The notes beneath the pieces are model-generated. The model saw only the letters and a program-made list of their open reading frames with translations. It was not told the origin of the DNA and searched no databases. Shown here piece by piece: positions 10,824-20,914 of a stretch of DNA of 64,000 nt. Position 1 is the stretch's first letter. Each line of letters starts with the position of its first letter. Source of the DNA: Chitinophagaceae bacterium DXS (GTDB lineage Bacteria; Bacteroidota; Bacteroidia; Chitinophagales; Chitinophagaceae); assembly GCA_030345135.1 (NCBI GenBank), contig CP128386.1, positions 2,691,677 through 2,755,676 of the forward strand. Reading direction: 5' to 3'. The translations under genes were made by a program, and so were the position numbers.

Positions 10824-11705
10824 TTACCCTTGTAAAGCTGCCGCACCGCTCACGATTTCAGTAAGCTCTGTCGTAATCGCCGCCTGACGTGCCCTGTTGT
10901 AAGATATTTTCAGGCTCTTCAGCAGTTCGTTGGCATTGTCGCTGGCTTTGTCCATCGCTGTCATACGTGCACCATGCTCACTTGCATTAGCATCCAGTAC
11001 CGCTTTGTATAATTGGGTATTTAAGATCTTAGGCATCAATTCTGCGATCAGTTGATCTTTGGCAGGCTCAAAAATGAAATCAGCTTTTTTAACGCCTTCT
11101 TTCTTTTCAACTTTAGGAATCGGCAGGAACTGTTCAACCATGAAACGTTGTGTTGCAGCATTTTTAAATTCGCTGTACACGATTTCCACTGCATCAAATT
11201 CTTTCTTTTCAAAAGCTTTAACTGCAGCCGTTGCTACATCCTGAACTGTTTCAAATTTCAGGTTCAGAAAAATATCTTTATATGCATCAGAAGTTTTGTA
11301 ACCAGCTTTTGTCAAACTTTCCCAGCCTTTTTTACCAATATTCCAGATGGTAACATTGCCTGCCTTGTTTTGAGCTGCATATTTTTCAGCAATAACAGAT
11401 TTGGTCAGTTTAATAACATTCGCATTGTAAGCACCAGCCAATCCGCGATCGCTGGTAATAGCAATGATCAACACTTTTTCTACATGCCTTTCTTCAGCCA
11501 GGTTAATACTAAGGTCGCCTTCCAGGTTGCTTACGATGTTACTAAGCATTTCCTGCAACTTTTGTGCGTAAGGCCTCATCTGAATAATGGCATCCTGTGC
11601 ACGACGCAATTTTGCCGCACTAACCATTTTCATAGCCTTCGTAATCTGTTGTGTATTCTGAATAGACTTAATACGGTTACGAACCTCTTTTAACTGACCA
11701 GCCAT
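10824..11705 (-). CDS. atpG: F1 ATP synthase gamma subunit
   Basis: 293 aa, usual length. It begins MAGQLKEVRNRIKSIQNTQQ, the conserved N-terminal helix, and includes ITSDRGLAGAYNANVIK. It ends with the conserved C-terminal helix SYNRARQAAITTELTEIVSGAAAL. Gamma is the central rotor shaft of F1. The gene is monocistronic here: scpB and repeats lie downstream and a divergent gene lies upstream. A good Bacteroidota promoter precedes it. Confidence 0.97.
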   Translation of the reverse strand: MAGQLKEVRNRIKSIQNTQQITKAMKMVSAAKLRRAQDAIIQMRPYAQKLQEMLSNIVSNLEGDLSINLAEERHVEKVLIIAITSDRGLAGAYNANVIKLTKSVIAEKYAAQNKAGNVTIWNIGKKGWESLTKAGYKTSDAYKDIFLNLKFETVQDVATAAVKAFEKKEFDAVEIVYSEFKNAATQRFMVEQFLPIPKVEKKEGVKKADFIFEPAKDQLIAELMPKILNTQLYKAVLDANASEHGARMTAMDKASDNANELLKSLKISYNRARQAAITTELTEIVSGAAALQG

Positions 11706-11786
11706 AGTTGTTGATTTCTATTTAAAAAGACGGTTATGAACGAATGATGATTTTTTACAAGACACAACACCGCCTCTTTTGGGGTG

Positions 11787-11816
11787 CAAAAGTAGCGCAA
11801 AGCGGCTGAATTTCAA
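11787..11816 (-). promoter_or_regulatory. Promoter of atpG
   Basis: The minus strand has TTG (11814-11816), a 19-bp spacer and TACTTTTG (11787-11794). This matches the Bacteroidota primary sigma pattern TTG-N19-TAnnTTTG. It lies 81 bp upstream of the atpG ATG. Confidence 0.7.
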
Positions 11817-11935
11817 GTTGCAGGCTAAAAAAAGATAGAAATGATTTAATAACTTTAAAAAGAAAGCAAAACATATTGAATCATATTCAAATATTACCTT
11901 TACGAGCAGTCCTATTCACTTAACAAAAAATTGGC

Positions 11936-14900
11936 ATGAGTAAATTTACTTTCTCTTACACAAATCCTACATTCATGAAGAATAAACCTGAACCAAAATA
12001 TTCAATAAAACCACCTTTTATGGACACCCACAAGCGTATGCCGGTAAAATTTTACTGGCTTGCCGTTCTAATCCTTTCCATTTTCTCGTATTCATGTAAA
12101 CAATCAAAAAAGAAGCTTATTGAAGTTGATCCGGAGTATAGCAAATATGTAGAAGCTTATTCTTCCGGAGTGATTTCAAAGAAAAATGCCATTCGCATCA
12201 GGTTGGCTGCCGACGCTTCCACCACGCACACTCTTAACGAAACCATTAAAGAGGCGCTCTTTAACTTCTCTCCTGCCGTGGAGGGCAATGCCTATTGGAT
12301 CGATGCCCGGACAGTCGAGTTTAAACCAGCTAAAGATCTTATTCCTAACACATTATATGAAGTCGGCTTTGCCTTGTCAAAAGTCGCATCCGTTCCTTCC
12401 AGATACAAGGATTTTAAGTTTAACGTCCAAACCCTCAAACCATCATTCCAGGTGAATGATTTTGGATTGAAAGCTGTCGGGAAAGAGCAAATGACACTTA
12501 ACGGGCAGATTATTACCGCTGACGTTGAAGAATCTGCCAAAGTCGAAAAATTGCTTTCTGCCCGGTTAAATAACAGCGACTTAAAAATAAACTGGCAGCA
12601 CAACGAAGCCAACCGTACGCATGATTTTGTGATCAGTAATATCAAACGCTCTTCTGGCGCGGGAAGCCTGGTATTAGCCTGGGATGGCAAGCCCCTGGAT
12701 GCAGCGCTGAAAGACAAAAAAGAAATCATAGTGCCGGCTGCGGGCGATTTTGTCGTTCTTGGTGTGCAGGCGATTCAAGACAAAGAACAATATGCACTGG
12801 TACAGTTTAGCGATCCGCTTGCGGTTGGGCAGGTTTTGGATGGCCTCATCGCTATCAGCAATCAGGAAAATATCAGTTACACCATTCTTGGCAGCGAGGT
12901 CAAAGTGTATACCTCCGGTAAATTGGATGGAAATTATACCGTGAATATTCATGAAGGCATTCAAAACCAGTGGGGAACGAAGCTCCCGAAAGCGTTTTCA
13001 TCCAACGTGTTTTTTGAAAACAGGCGGCCATCAGTGAAAATTCATGGAAAAGGCGAAATATTACCGAACAGCGGCGGAAGGCTGGTATTGCCTTTTGAAG
13101 CTGTAAACCTGAACGCGGTGGATGTATCAATTGTTAAGATCTATGAAAATAATGTTGGTGTGTTTCTACAGCGGAATGATCTCGGCGGAAGCTCGGATCT
13201 CCGGAGAGTAGGCAGACCACTTGCACAGGCGACCATCAGATTAGACAATGACAAAAGCCTCAATCTGAATAAAAAGAACCGTTTCTCGCTCGACCTGGAC
13301 AAATACATTAAAGCCGAACCGGGAGCAATTTATCGGGTGTTTATAGGATTCCGACCGGAATACTCCATCTACACCTGCCAGGAAGGAATGAAAGAGAACA
13401 AGAAAGATGAGGACGACGAGTCCGATTATTACGAATATGCATCTGAAACGAATGGCGTTGATGACGATGAAGCCTTCTGGAACAGTTATGATACATACTA
13501 CCCTTATGGTTATAATTGGGAACAGCGCGATAATCCCTGCAACAGGGCTTACTTCAACAAAGAACGTTTTGCTTATAGAAATATTATCGCCAGTAACATC
13601 GGGCTTACAGCTAAACGAGGCAGCAACAATTTGTTTGTAGCAGTGAGCAATATAATTACCACGACCCCAATGAAAGATGTTCAGCTGGAGGTATTGGACT
13701 ATCAGCAACAGATCATTGGTAAAGGCTCAAGTAACGGTGATGGTATTGCGATGATTGACTTGAAACGCAAACCTTATTTATTGATTGCGAAGAACGGGAA
13801 TGAACGTGGTTATCTTAAACTGGATGATGGAAATTCATTAGCATTAAGCCGTTTTGATATTGCTGGTGCAGAAATTAAGAATGGAATCAAAGGTTTCATT
13901 TTTGGAGAACGTGGTGTTTGGAGACCCGGTGATAGTCTTTACCTGAGCTGTATTGTGGAAGATAAGGACAAGAAATTGCCAAAGGACCACCCTATTGAAA
14001 TGGAACTGATCTCTCCACGCGGACAGTTGTATAAACGAATGGTTCAAACAAATGCCGATGATGGATTCAATATTTTCAAAACAGCAACTGATGAAGATGC
14101 TCCGACAGGTAACTGGACCTGCAAGGTTAAGCTGGGCGGAAACACGTTTGAAAAAACGTTGAAGATAGAAACAGTAATGCCAAACCGGCTCAAGATTGAT
14201 CTTGATTTTGGCGGACTTACTGCATTAGGTAAAGATGCCAATGCAAGCGGAACATTATCGGCCAAATGGCTATTCGGCGCTACTGCACAAAATCTCAAAG
14301 CACGTGTTGACGCACAACTATATAAACGGGCTACGACATTTAGCAAATTCAAAGATTACACATTTGATAATCCCACTTCTTCTTTTTCACCACAAACAAA
14401 AACCATTTTTGACGGTGCATTAAATGCGGAAGGATCAGCGACCGTAAGTCCGGCATTTGATGCAGGAGAAGATGCGCCCGGTCAGTTGTTGGCCAACCTG
14501 ATGATTAAAGTTTTTGAACCGGGAGGCAACTTTAGCATTGATAATATCGCCATGCCATACAATCCTTACAGCAGCTATGTTGGTGTGCATTTACCAGAAG
14601 GCGATAAAACATGGGGATACCTCGGGATAAACAAAACACACCACGTGCAGATCGCCAACGTTACTACCGGCGGAAACCCGGTAAACGGATCTACGCAGGC
14701 AGATGTTGAACTGTATAAAATACAATGGCGCTGGTGGTGGGACAACAGCGGTGATGATCTGAGCAATTTTACGCAGGATCATTACAATAAACTTATCAAA
14801 ACGCAGACTGTACAACTTAACAATGGTAAAGGCGATTATGAAATGCGCTTTAATGATGATTCGTGGGGCCGTTATCTTATTTTGATAAGGGACAAACGCA

Positions 14901-17590
14901 GTGGCCATGTTACCGGCAAAACATTTTTTGTGGATGATGATAGCTGGCGCAGTCGTGGTGATAACGAAGATAAAAGCGCATTGGCGATGTTGTCATTTAC
15001 TACGGACAAAGAAAAGTATAATGCCGGTGATGATGTTAAAGTAACCATACCAAGTAGTAAAGGCGGCCGCGCATTAATCAGTATTGAAACAGGTAGCAAA
15101 GTATTAAAAACTTATTGGGTTAATACAGAACAGGGACAAACGAAATTTTCTTTCAAGGCGGAAAAAGAAATGGCTCCGAATGTGTATGTGAATGTGAGCC
15201 TGATACAACCACATGCACAGACAATAAACGATCTACCGATTCGCATGTATGGGGTGGTCCCGGTGATGATAGAAGATAAAAGCACGATCTTAAAACCAGT
15301 TATTAAAATGGATGATGTGATCAGACCGGAAGAGCCTGCATCCATAACTGTCTCAGAATCTTCCGGCAAACCGATGACTTATGTTGTTGCCATAGTTGAT
15401 GAAGGATTATTAGATCTTACGCGATTTAAAACGCCTAATCCGCACGATGCATTTTATGCCAAAGAAGCATTGGGTGTAAAGAGCTGGGATCTGTACGACG
15501 AAGTAATTGGCGCGTGGAGCAGTGAACTGGAAAGGATCCTGACAATCGGTGGTGACGCCGCTGCCGATCTTGCATCAAAAACAAGAAGAGCCAATCGCTT
15601 TAAAGCAGTTGTGCAATTTATGGGACCATTTAAAACAAATGGAAGTAAAAAGACACATTCATTCACATTGCCTCCATACATGGGAAGTGTTCGCGCAATG
15701 GTAATTGCTGCGGGAGATAACGCTTATGGTATGGCAGAGAAAAGTGTGAAGGTGAAAAAGCCGCTGATGATGCTGGCGACGTTGCCGCGCGTGCTTGGTC
15801 CGAATGAAGAACTAAAGATTCCGGTAACTGTTTTCGCAACGGAAAACAATATCCGCAACGTGTCTTTGTCATTGCAAAGCAATCCGTTTATCGAAGCCGG
15901 CGGCACTCAAAATATCAGCTTTAGTGGCACTGGCGAGCAGGTGGTTTCTTTTACAGCAAAAGTGAAACCAACAACCGGCATTGGTAAAATAAAAATTGTT
16001 GCTACAAGTGGTAAAGAAAAAGCTGAATACGAAACAGAATTGGATATCCGCAATCCGAACCCTGTTACTACAAGTGTTACAGAATATACTTTACAACCAG
16101 GACAATCGTGGAATACCAATGTGTCTATGATCGGTGATGCAAGCTCTAGCAAGGCTGTTTTGGAAGTGTCAAGTATTCCGGCTATTAACCTGGAAAAGAG
16201 ACTCAACTTTTTGATCACATATCCGCATGGCTGCATTGAACAAACAACATCAGGGGTATTTCCTCAACTGGCATTGAATCAATTGATCGACCTTGATGAC
16301 AGGAAAAAAGCTGAAGTAGAAAGAAATGTGCGTGCTGGAATCCAAAGATTGCTGAATTTCCAACAATCAGATGGAGGATTCAGTTATTGGCCCGGCTACG
16401 GCGAAAGCAATGAATGGGGAACAAGTTATGGTGGTCATTTTTTGTTGGAAGCTGCAGCTGCTGGATACAATGTTCCGGCAACTTTACTTCAATCGTGGAA
16501 ACAATACCAACGCACAAAAGCGCTTGCATGGAACGTAACATCTGCACCATGGTATGGCAGCGATCTTGAACAGGCTTACAGGTTATATCTTCTTGCACTT
16601 GCAAAAGCACCTGAACTCGGGGCTATGAACAGATTGAAAGAATTTAAGTTCATCACACCGGAAGCTAAATGGCGGCTTGCTGCTGCATATCAGTTAGTCG
16701 GGCAACAGCAGGTTGCATTGCAATTGATCAGCGGATTATCAACTTCATTTCCGGCCCGCGCTAATGCAGGCAGCACGTTTGGCAGTAGTCTGCGTGACCA
16801 GGCTATGGTACTGGAAACACTCACTATAATGGGCCGCAAAGCAAATGCAGATGCACTTGTAAGAAGTGTTGCAGCAGAATTATCGCAAGATCAATGGTAC
16901 AGCACACAGACGACTGCTTATTCATTAATCGCCATCGCGAAATTCTGCGGACAAAACAAAGACAATAAAAAGATCAATGCTTCCATCAACACAAATGGAC
17001 AGTCAGTCAGTATCAATACAAGTAATGTAGTCTCTCAGACTGACATCAAATGGAAAGGCAACAAGTCTTCAATACAAATGACAAACAAAGGCGGCAACGT
17101 GTTATATGTTCGTGTGATCAACCAGGGAAGGCCTTTAAGCGGGGAAAGCATCCAGGTTAGCAATAATCCTCAAGTGCTGGTCGTGAACGCTGAATATATG
17201 GACCTGACAGGTAAAATCATTGATGCAGCATCGATCAAACAAGGAACTGACTTTGTTGCAAAAGTTACTATAAGAAACCCCGGCTTCAGAGGACAGTATA
17301 CTGAAATGGCGCTATCTCAAATCTTTCCCGGTGGCTGGGAAATTTTGAATACAAGATTGTACAATAGTGAAGGCGCATTTAAGTCTTCGCCAAGCGATTA
17401 TATGGACATCCGGGATGATCGTGTATATCATTATTTTGATCTGCGACAAGGTGAAACGTTGACTTACTATGTACAATTGAATGCGGCATACCCGGGTAAA
17501 TATTTCTGGCCAGGTGTTTACTGCGAAGCAATGTATGATCACACAATCAGTGGAGGAACGAATGGTAAGTGGGTAGAAGTGAGTGAGTAA
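11936..17590 (+). CDS. Bacterial alpha-2-macroglobulin (thioester protease trap), probable lipoprotein
   Basis: 1884 aa. The N-terminus has a hydrophobic signal (FYWLAVLILSIFSYSC) with a plausible lipoprotein Cys, so the true start may be ATG 12020 or 12038 and not 11936. MG-type beta domains follow. The conserved block IVDEGLLDLTRFKTPNPH..ALGVKSWDLYD comes next, and then the thioester motif with Cys1433-Ile-Glu-Gln1436 in YPHGCIEQTTSG. An alpha/alpha toroid repeat domain (QQSDGGFSYWPGYGESNEWGTSYGGHFL) and a C-terminal MG domain close the protein. The family traps attacking proteases in the periplasm, the thioester linking the prey. Pairing with penicillin-binding protein 1C (pbpC, downstream) is the classic arrangement and suggests joint envelope repair or defence. 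An Asp/Glu/Tyr-rich insert sits near residues 485-530. Confidence 0.93.
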   Translation: MSKFTFSYTNPTFMKNKPEPKYSIKPPFMDTHKRMPVKFYWLAVLILSIFSYSCKQSKKKLIEVDPEYSKYVEAYSSGVISKKNAIRIRLAADASTTHTLNETIKEALFNFSPAVEGNAYWIDARTVEFKPAKDLIPNTLYEVGFALSKVASVPSRYKDFKFNVQTLKPSFQVNDFGLKAVGKEQMTLNGQIITADVEESAKVEKLLSARLNNSDLKINWQHNEANRTHDFVISNIKRSSGAGSLVLAWDGKPLDAALKDKKEIIVPAAGDFVVLGVQAIQDKEQYALVQFSDPLAVGQVLDGLIAISNQENISYTILGSEVKVYTSGKLDGNYTVNIHEGIQNQWGTKLPKAFSSNVFFENRRPSVKIHGKGEILPNSGGRLVLPFEAVNLNAVDVSIVKIYENNVGVFLQRNDLGGSSDLRRVGRPLAQATIRLDNDKSLNLNKKNRFSLDLDKYIKAEPGAIYRVFIGFRPEYSIYTCQEGMKENKKDEDDESDYYEYASETNGVDDDEAFWNSYDTYYPYGYNWEQRDNPCNRAYFNKERFAYRNIIASNIGLTAKRGSNNLFVAVSNIITTTPMKDVQLEVLDYQQQIIGKGSSNGDGIAMIDLKRKPYLLIAKNGNERGYLKLDDGNSLALSRFDIAGAEIKNGIKGFIFGERGVWRPGDSLYLSCIVEDKDKKLPKDHPIEMELISPRGQLYKRMVQTNADDGFNIFKTATDEDAPTGNWTCKVKLGGNTFEKTLKIETVMPNRLKIDLDFGGLTALGKDANASGTLSAKWLFGATAQNLKARVDAQLYKRATTFSKFKDYTFDNPTSSFSPQTKTIFDGALNAEGSATVSPAFDAGEDAPGQLLANLMIKVFEPGGNFSIDNIAMPYNPYSSYVGVHLPEGDKTWGYLGINKTHHVQIANVTTGGNPVNGSTQADVELYKIQWRWWWDNSGDDLSNFTQDHYNKLIKTQTVQLNNGKGDYEMRFNDDSWGRYLILIRDKRSGHVTGKTFFVDDDSWRSRGDNEDKSALAMLSFTTDKEKYNAGDDVKVTIPSSKGGRALISIETGSKVLKTYWVNTEQGQTKFSFKAEKEMAPNVYVNVSLIQPHAQTINDLPIRMYGVVPVMIEDKSTILKPVIKMDDVIRPEEPASITVSESSGKPMTYVVAIVDEGLLDLTRFKTPNPHDAFYAKEALGVKSWDLYDEVIGAWSSELERILTIGGDAAADLASKTRRANRFKAVVQFMGPFKTNGSKKTHSFTLPPYMGSVRAMVIAAGDNAYGMAEKSVKVKKPLMMLATLPRVLGPNEELKIPVTVFATENNIRNVSLSLQSNPFIEAGGTQNISFSGTGEQVVSFTAKVKPTTGIGKIKIVATSGKEKAEYETELDIRNPNPVTTSVTEYTLQPGQSWNTNVSMIGDASSSKAVLEVSSIPAINLEKRLNFLITYPHGCIEQTTSGVFPQLALNQLIDLDDRKKAEVERNVRAGIQRLLNFQQSDGGFSYWPGYGESNEWGTSYGGHFLLEAAAAGYNVPATLLQSWKQYQRTKALAWNVTSAPWYGSDLEQAYRLYLLALAKAPELGAMNRLKEFKFITPEAKWRLAAAYQLVGQQQVALQLISGLSTSFPARANAGSTFGSSLRDQAMVLETLTIMGRKANADALVRSVAAELSQDQWYSTQTTAYSLIAIAKFCGQNKDNKKINASINTNGQSVSINTSNVVSQTDIKWKGNKSSIQMTNKGGNVLYVRVINQGRPLSGESIQVSNNPQVLVVNAEYMDLTGKIIDAASIKQGTDFVAKVTIRNPGFRGQYTEMALSQIFPGGWEILNTRLYNSEGAFKSSPSDYMDIRDDRVYHYFDLRQGETLTYYVQLNAAYPGKYFWPGVYCEAMYDHTISGGTNGKWVEVSE

Positions 17591-17667
17591 ATTTCACGCG
17601 AGATTCACGCGGAAGGTTTCACGCGAAAGATTTCTCGCAGCGAACACAAAGAAGCAGCGGCGCAGCG

Positions 17668-17730
17668 AAGCTTTTGCTCTGCGAAGCCTCCAGGCTTCGC
17701 AGCCTTACTATACCGCTTGTAGCGATTATA
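17668..17730 (+). repeat. REP-like element, upstream copy
   Basis: A perfect palindrome at 17679-17702 (CTGCGAAGCCT, loop CC, AGGCTTCGCAG) is followed by the spacer CCTTACTATAC and a second small hairpin, CGCT-TGT-AGCG (17714-17724). It lies between the alpha-2-macroglobulin stop and the RAYT gene. The same composite is found at 18448-18500. Confidence 0.8.
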
Positions 17731-17809
17731 CAATATAACCTTACATTTTTAAAAACATATCATCACTTACGGTGATTATATTAAACAACCCTAAACCCTT
17801 AAACAAAAC

Positions 17810-18367
17810 ATGAGCTACGAATTTTCGGATGGCTATAAAATAAGAGACCAGTCTGCAACACATTTTCTTACATTCACAATCATGGGATGGATAGATATTT
17901 TTTCGAGGCAGGTCTATAAAGATATTTTATTGGACTGCTTAAATCATTGTCGCAAATACAAAAGCTTAAAAGTTGGTGCATACGTTATTATGACCAATCA
18001 TGTCCATTTCATCTGGCAGGCGCCGAACAACAATTTAAGTGACATAATCCGCGATTTTAAAAGCTTTTCAAGTAAACAAATGATAAGCGCAATTCAGCGA
18101 GAAAAAGAAAGCAGGAAAGACTGGCTGATCTACATGTTTGATTTTTATGCAAACAGAACGAACAATAATAAATTTTTTAAAGTATGGACCGGCAACAATC
18201 ATCCTGAAGAAATTTACGGTCAGCCATTTATGATGACAAAACTTAATTACATTCACAACAATCCGGTAAGAGCGGGTATAGTCGCAGAGCCGTCGCATTA
18301 TTTATACAGCAGCGCGACGAACTATGAGGGGAAGAAAGGATTGATTGATATTGATTTTCTTTATTGA
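17810..18367 (+). CDS. REP-associated tyrosine transposase (RAYT, Y1/HUH family)
   Basis: 185 aa. The HUH motif is in AYVIMTNHVHFIWQAP, and the catalytic Tyr region is MMTKLNYIHNNPVRAGIV, followed by YLYSSATNY. These are hallmarks of the single-copy IS200-like RAYT family, which nicks single-stranded DNA at REP hairpins. REP-like hairpins flank the gene on both sides, as expected for a RAYT and its substrate. Full length, no frameshift. Its presence splits the alpha-2-macroglobulin/pbpC pair. Whether it still moves REPs cannot be told from sequence. Confidence 0.92.
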   Translation: MSYEFSDGYKIRDQSATHFLTFTIMGWIDIFSRQVYKDILLDCLNHCRKYKSLKVGAYVIMTNHVHFIWQAPNNNLSDIIRDFKSFSSKQMISAIQREKESRKDWLIYMFDFYANRTNNNKFFKVWTGNNHPEEIYGQPFMMTKLNYIHNNPVRAGIVAEPSHYLYSSATNYEGKKGLIDIDFLY

Positions 18368-18395
18368 AGATGTTTGAAAATCGCCGGAGGTGATA

Positions 18396-18430
18396 GAGTA
18401 AGACCACGCAGCCTGGAGGCCGCGCGGAGC
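18396..18430 (-). repeat. Inverted, degenerate REP-like element
   Basis: Reversed, this reads CTCCGCGCGGCCTCCAGGCTGCG..CTTACTC, matching the REP hairpin-plus-CTTACT order with about six mismatches. With the direct copy just downstream it forms a head-to-head BIME-like pair 3' of the RAYT gene. Confidence 0.6.
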
Positions 18431-18447
18431 AAAGTATTCGCTTGTTC

Positions 18448-18500
18448 ACGCTCTGCGAAGCCTCCTGGCTTCGCAGCCTTACTTTATCGCTTGTAGCGAT
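18448..18500 (+). repeat. REP-like element abutting pbpC
   Basis: A hairpin at 18453-18476 (CTGCGAAGCC, loop TCCT, GGCTTCGCAG) is followed by CCTTACTTT and a perfect small hairpin ATCGCT-TGT-AGCGAT (18486-18500). It ends only 9 bp before the pbpC ATG, so it fills the region where a ribosome would bind. Confidence 0.8.
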
Positions 18501-18509
18501 CTAATTTAA

Positions 18510-20914
18510 ATGAAAAAACTACCCACACATATCATCAACTATTTCAAAAATCTGTCTATCAAGGGCAAGATTAAATGGAGCTGTTTTATCATTTTATTGA
18601 TAGGCTTTTGGTTGTCCATCCCCCGCCATCTTTTCGAAACGCCCACATCGTTTGTCATTACAGATAAAAATGGCACCTTACTAAACGCATACATCGCGCA
18701 AGATGGCCAATGGCGCTTTCCCTACGACAAAGATGTTCCTGAAAAATTTATCCGGTGTATTACAACATTTGAAGACAAACGTTTTTTCTATCATCCGGGT
18801 GTTGATCCTTTTGCCTTTAGCAGAGCAGTGTGGCAGAATATTCGAAACAAAGGAGTGGTAAGCGGCGGCAGTACATTAACCATGCAGGTGATCCGCATGA
18901 GTCGCGGTAGCAAGAGCAGAAATATCTGGAACAAACTTATTGAAAGTGTTCTTGCAGTACGACTGGAATGCAGCTATAAAAAGAAATCAATCCTGGCTTT
19001 ATATGCGTCTAATGCGCCTTTTGGAAGTAACGTAGTGGGGCTTGACGCTGCAGCCTGGCGCTATTTTGGTAGAAGCGCCAACCAGTTAAGCTGGGGTGAA
19101 ATGGCTTCGCTTGCAGTGTTACCAAATGCTCCTTCACTTATTCATCCCGGTAAGAATGAACACGAACTGCTGAGAAAAAGAAATGAACTGCTTGATAAAC
19201 TCGTTGCGAACAAAACAATTGATGCAACCACATGCGAGTTGTCAAAAATGGAACCACTGCCAGGCGCCCCCAAACCTTTACCGCAATTGGCTCCTCACCT
19301 ATTGGATCGCTTCAAAAAAGATTACGGATCACTGCAAAAAATGACCCGGAAATAACAACAGGTCTTCATTCTACGCTGGATGCAACTATTCAGCAGCAGG
19401 TAAATAGTATCTTATGGCAGCATCATTTGCAGTTGCAAGGGAACCAGATAAAAAATGCAGCTGCAATGGTGATGGAAGTAGAAACGGGAAACATTCTTGC
19501 ATACGTGGGAAATGTCTATAACACCGAAGATTCATTGCTAGAAAGTCATGTTGATGTATTGGCATCTAAACGCAGTCCGGGTAGTACCTTAAAGCCCATT
19601 CTTTATGCATCTTTATTAGCCGAAGGAAAATTTTTGCCGCGTCAGTTAGTACCTGACATTCCAACACAATTAAACGGCTACTCGCCGGAAAATTTTGATC
19701 TCGGTTACGACGGAGCGGTTCCCGCAAACCGCGCGCTGGCCAGAAGTTTGAATATCCCGGCAGTAAAAATGTTGCAGCAATACAAGTATCAGCGCTTTTA
19801 TAATGTGTTAAAACAATGCGGGTTTACAACGCTGAATAAATCGGCCGACAATTATGGCATGAGCCTGATCCTGGGCGGATGTGAAATTTCTCCATTTGAG
19901 CTTGCCGGTGTTTATAGCAGCATGGCGAGAATGTATATGCATGAAAAAAAGAACAAAGGAAAATGGAACGACGACGACTGGTTTATGCCTGTGTATACAG
20001 CAGGTAAGCCAACCAAATCAATTACAGAAGGTAATCCGCTATTTGATTATCCGGCTTTGTGGCACACATTCAACGCCATGAATGAGGTAATGCGGCCAGG
20101 AGAGGAAGGCTTGTGGGGGCTGTTTTCTTCCGCTCAGCGTATCGCCTGGAAAACGGGTACCAGCTTCGGATTCAGAGATGGCTGGGCTGTCGGTTTCACT
20201 AAAAAATACTGTGTGGTTGTTTGGGTTGGAAATACAACAGGCGAAGGCCGGCCCGACCTTACCGGGATAAATACCGCCGCTCCTATCCTGTTTGAAATTT
20301 TCCGGTTATTGCCAAGGTCAAATTGGTTTGATTCACCTTCATCCGGGTTTATATACATGCCTGTTTGCCGGAAATCCGGGTATAAAGCTGGACCGGATTG
20401 TGAAGGTGCGGATACCATCCTGGTTTCTTCAAACGCTGTCAATGCCGCCATCTGTCCTTATCATCGCGTGATCCATCTGGATAAGTCCGGAACTTACCGC
20501 GTTACCGAAGCATGCGAATCTCCGGCTACGATGATTCACAAACCATGGTTCATTCTGCCACCAACCATGGAATACTATTATAAAACCAGGCACTCGGAAT
20601 ACAAGACTTTACCCGCGTTTATGCCGGGCTGCCAGAACGAGTCAGTGAAACCGCTGGAAATTATTTATCCGGAAGAAGGTGCAAGAATTTATGTCCCGAT
20701 TGAAATAAGCGGCGAAAAAGGCCGCACCATTCTCAAAGCCACGCATCGCAACAACGGGATAAAACTATTCTGGCACCTGGATGATGAATACATTGGAACC
20801 ACTATCCAGTTTCACCAAATTGCGGCGAACCCTGCACCGGGAAAACATGTTTTGACAATTGTTGATGAAAATGGCGAGACAGTGAGCAGAGGCTTTGAGA
20901 TAGAAGCGAAGTAG
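18510..20914 (+). pseudogene. pbpC: Penicillin-binding protein 1C, split by a one-base frameshift
   Basis: The first part (18510-19355, 281 aa) has an N-terminal membrane anchor and the GT51 glycosyltransferase motifs TTFEDKRFFYHPGVDP and SGGSTLTMQVIR. The second part, read in the -1 frame to 20914, has the transpeptidase SxxK (SPGSTLKP), KTGTS (AWKTGTSFGFRDGWAVGF) and a BiPBP_C-type domain (PLEIIYPEEGARIYVP..). Frame 1 stops at 19353-19355 just after an A6 run (19336-19341). One more A would give ..YGSLQKNDPEITTGLHSTLD.. and a continuous ~801-aa protein, normal for PbpC. The enzyme polymerises and crosslinks peptidoglycan in the periplasm, and it partners the upstream alpha-2-macroglobulin. 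The cause may be a real mutation, a homopolymer sequencing error, or slippage. Confidence 0.9.

Noticed and set aside
19330-19355. Programmed -1 frameshift making full PbpC
   Set aside because: Not excluded, but the run is not in the X XXY YYZ phase for the zero frame and no following pseudoknot was recognised, so a base loss is simpler.
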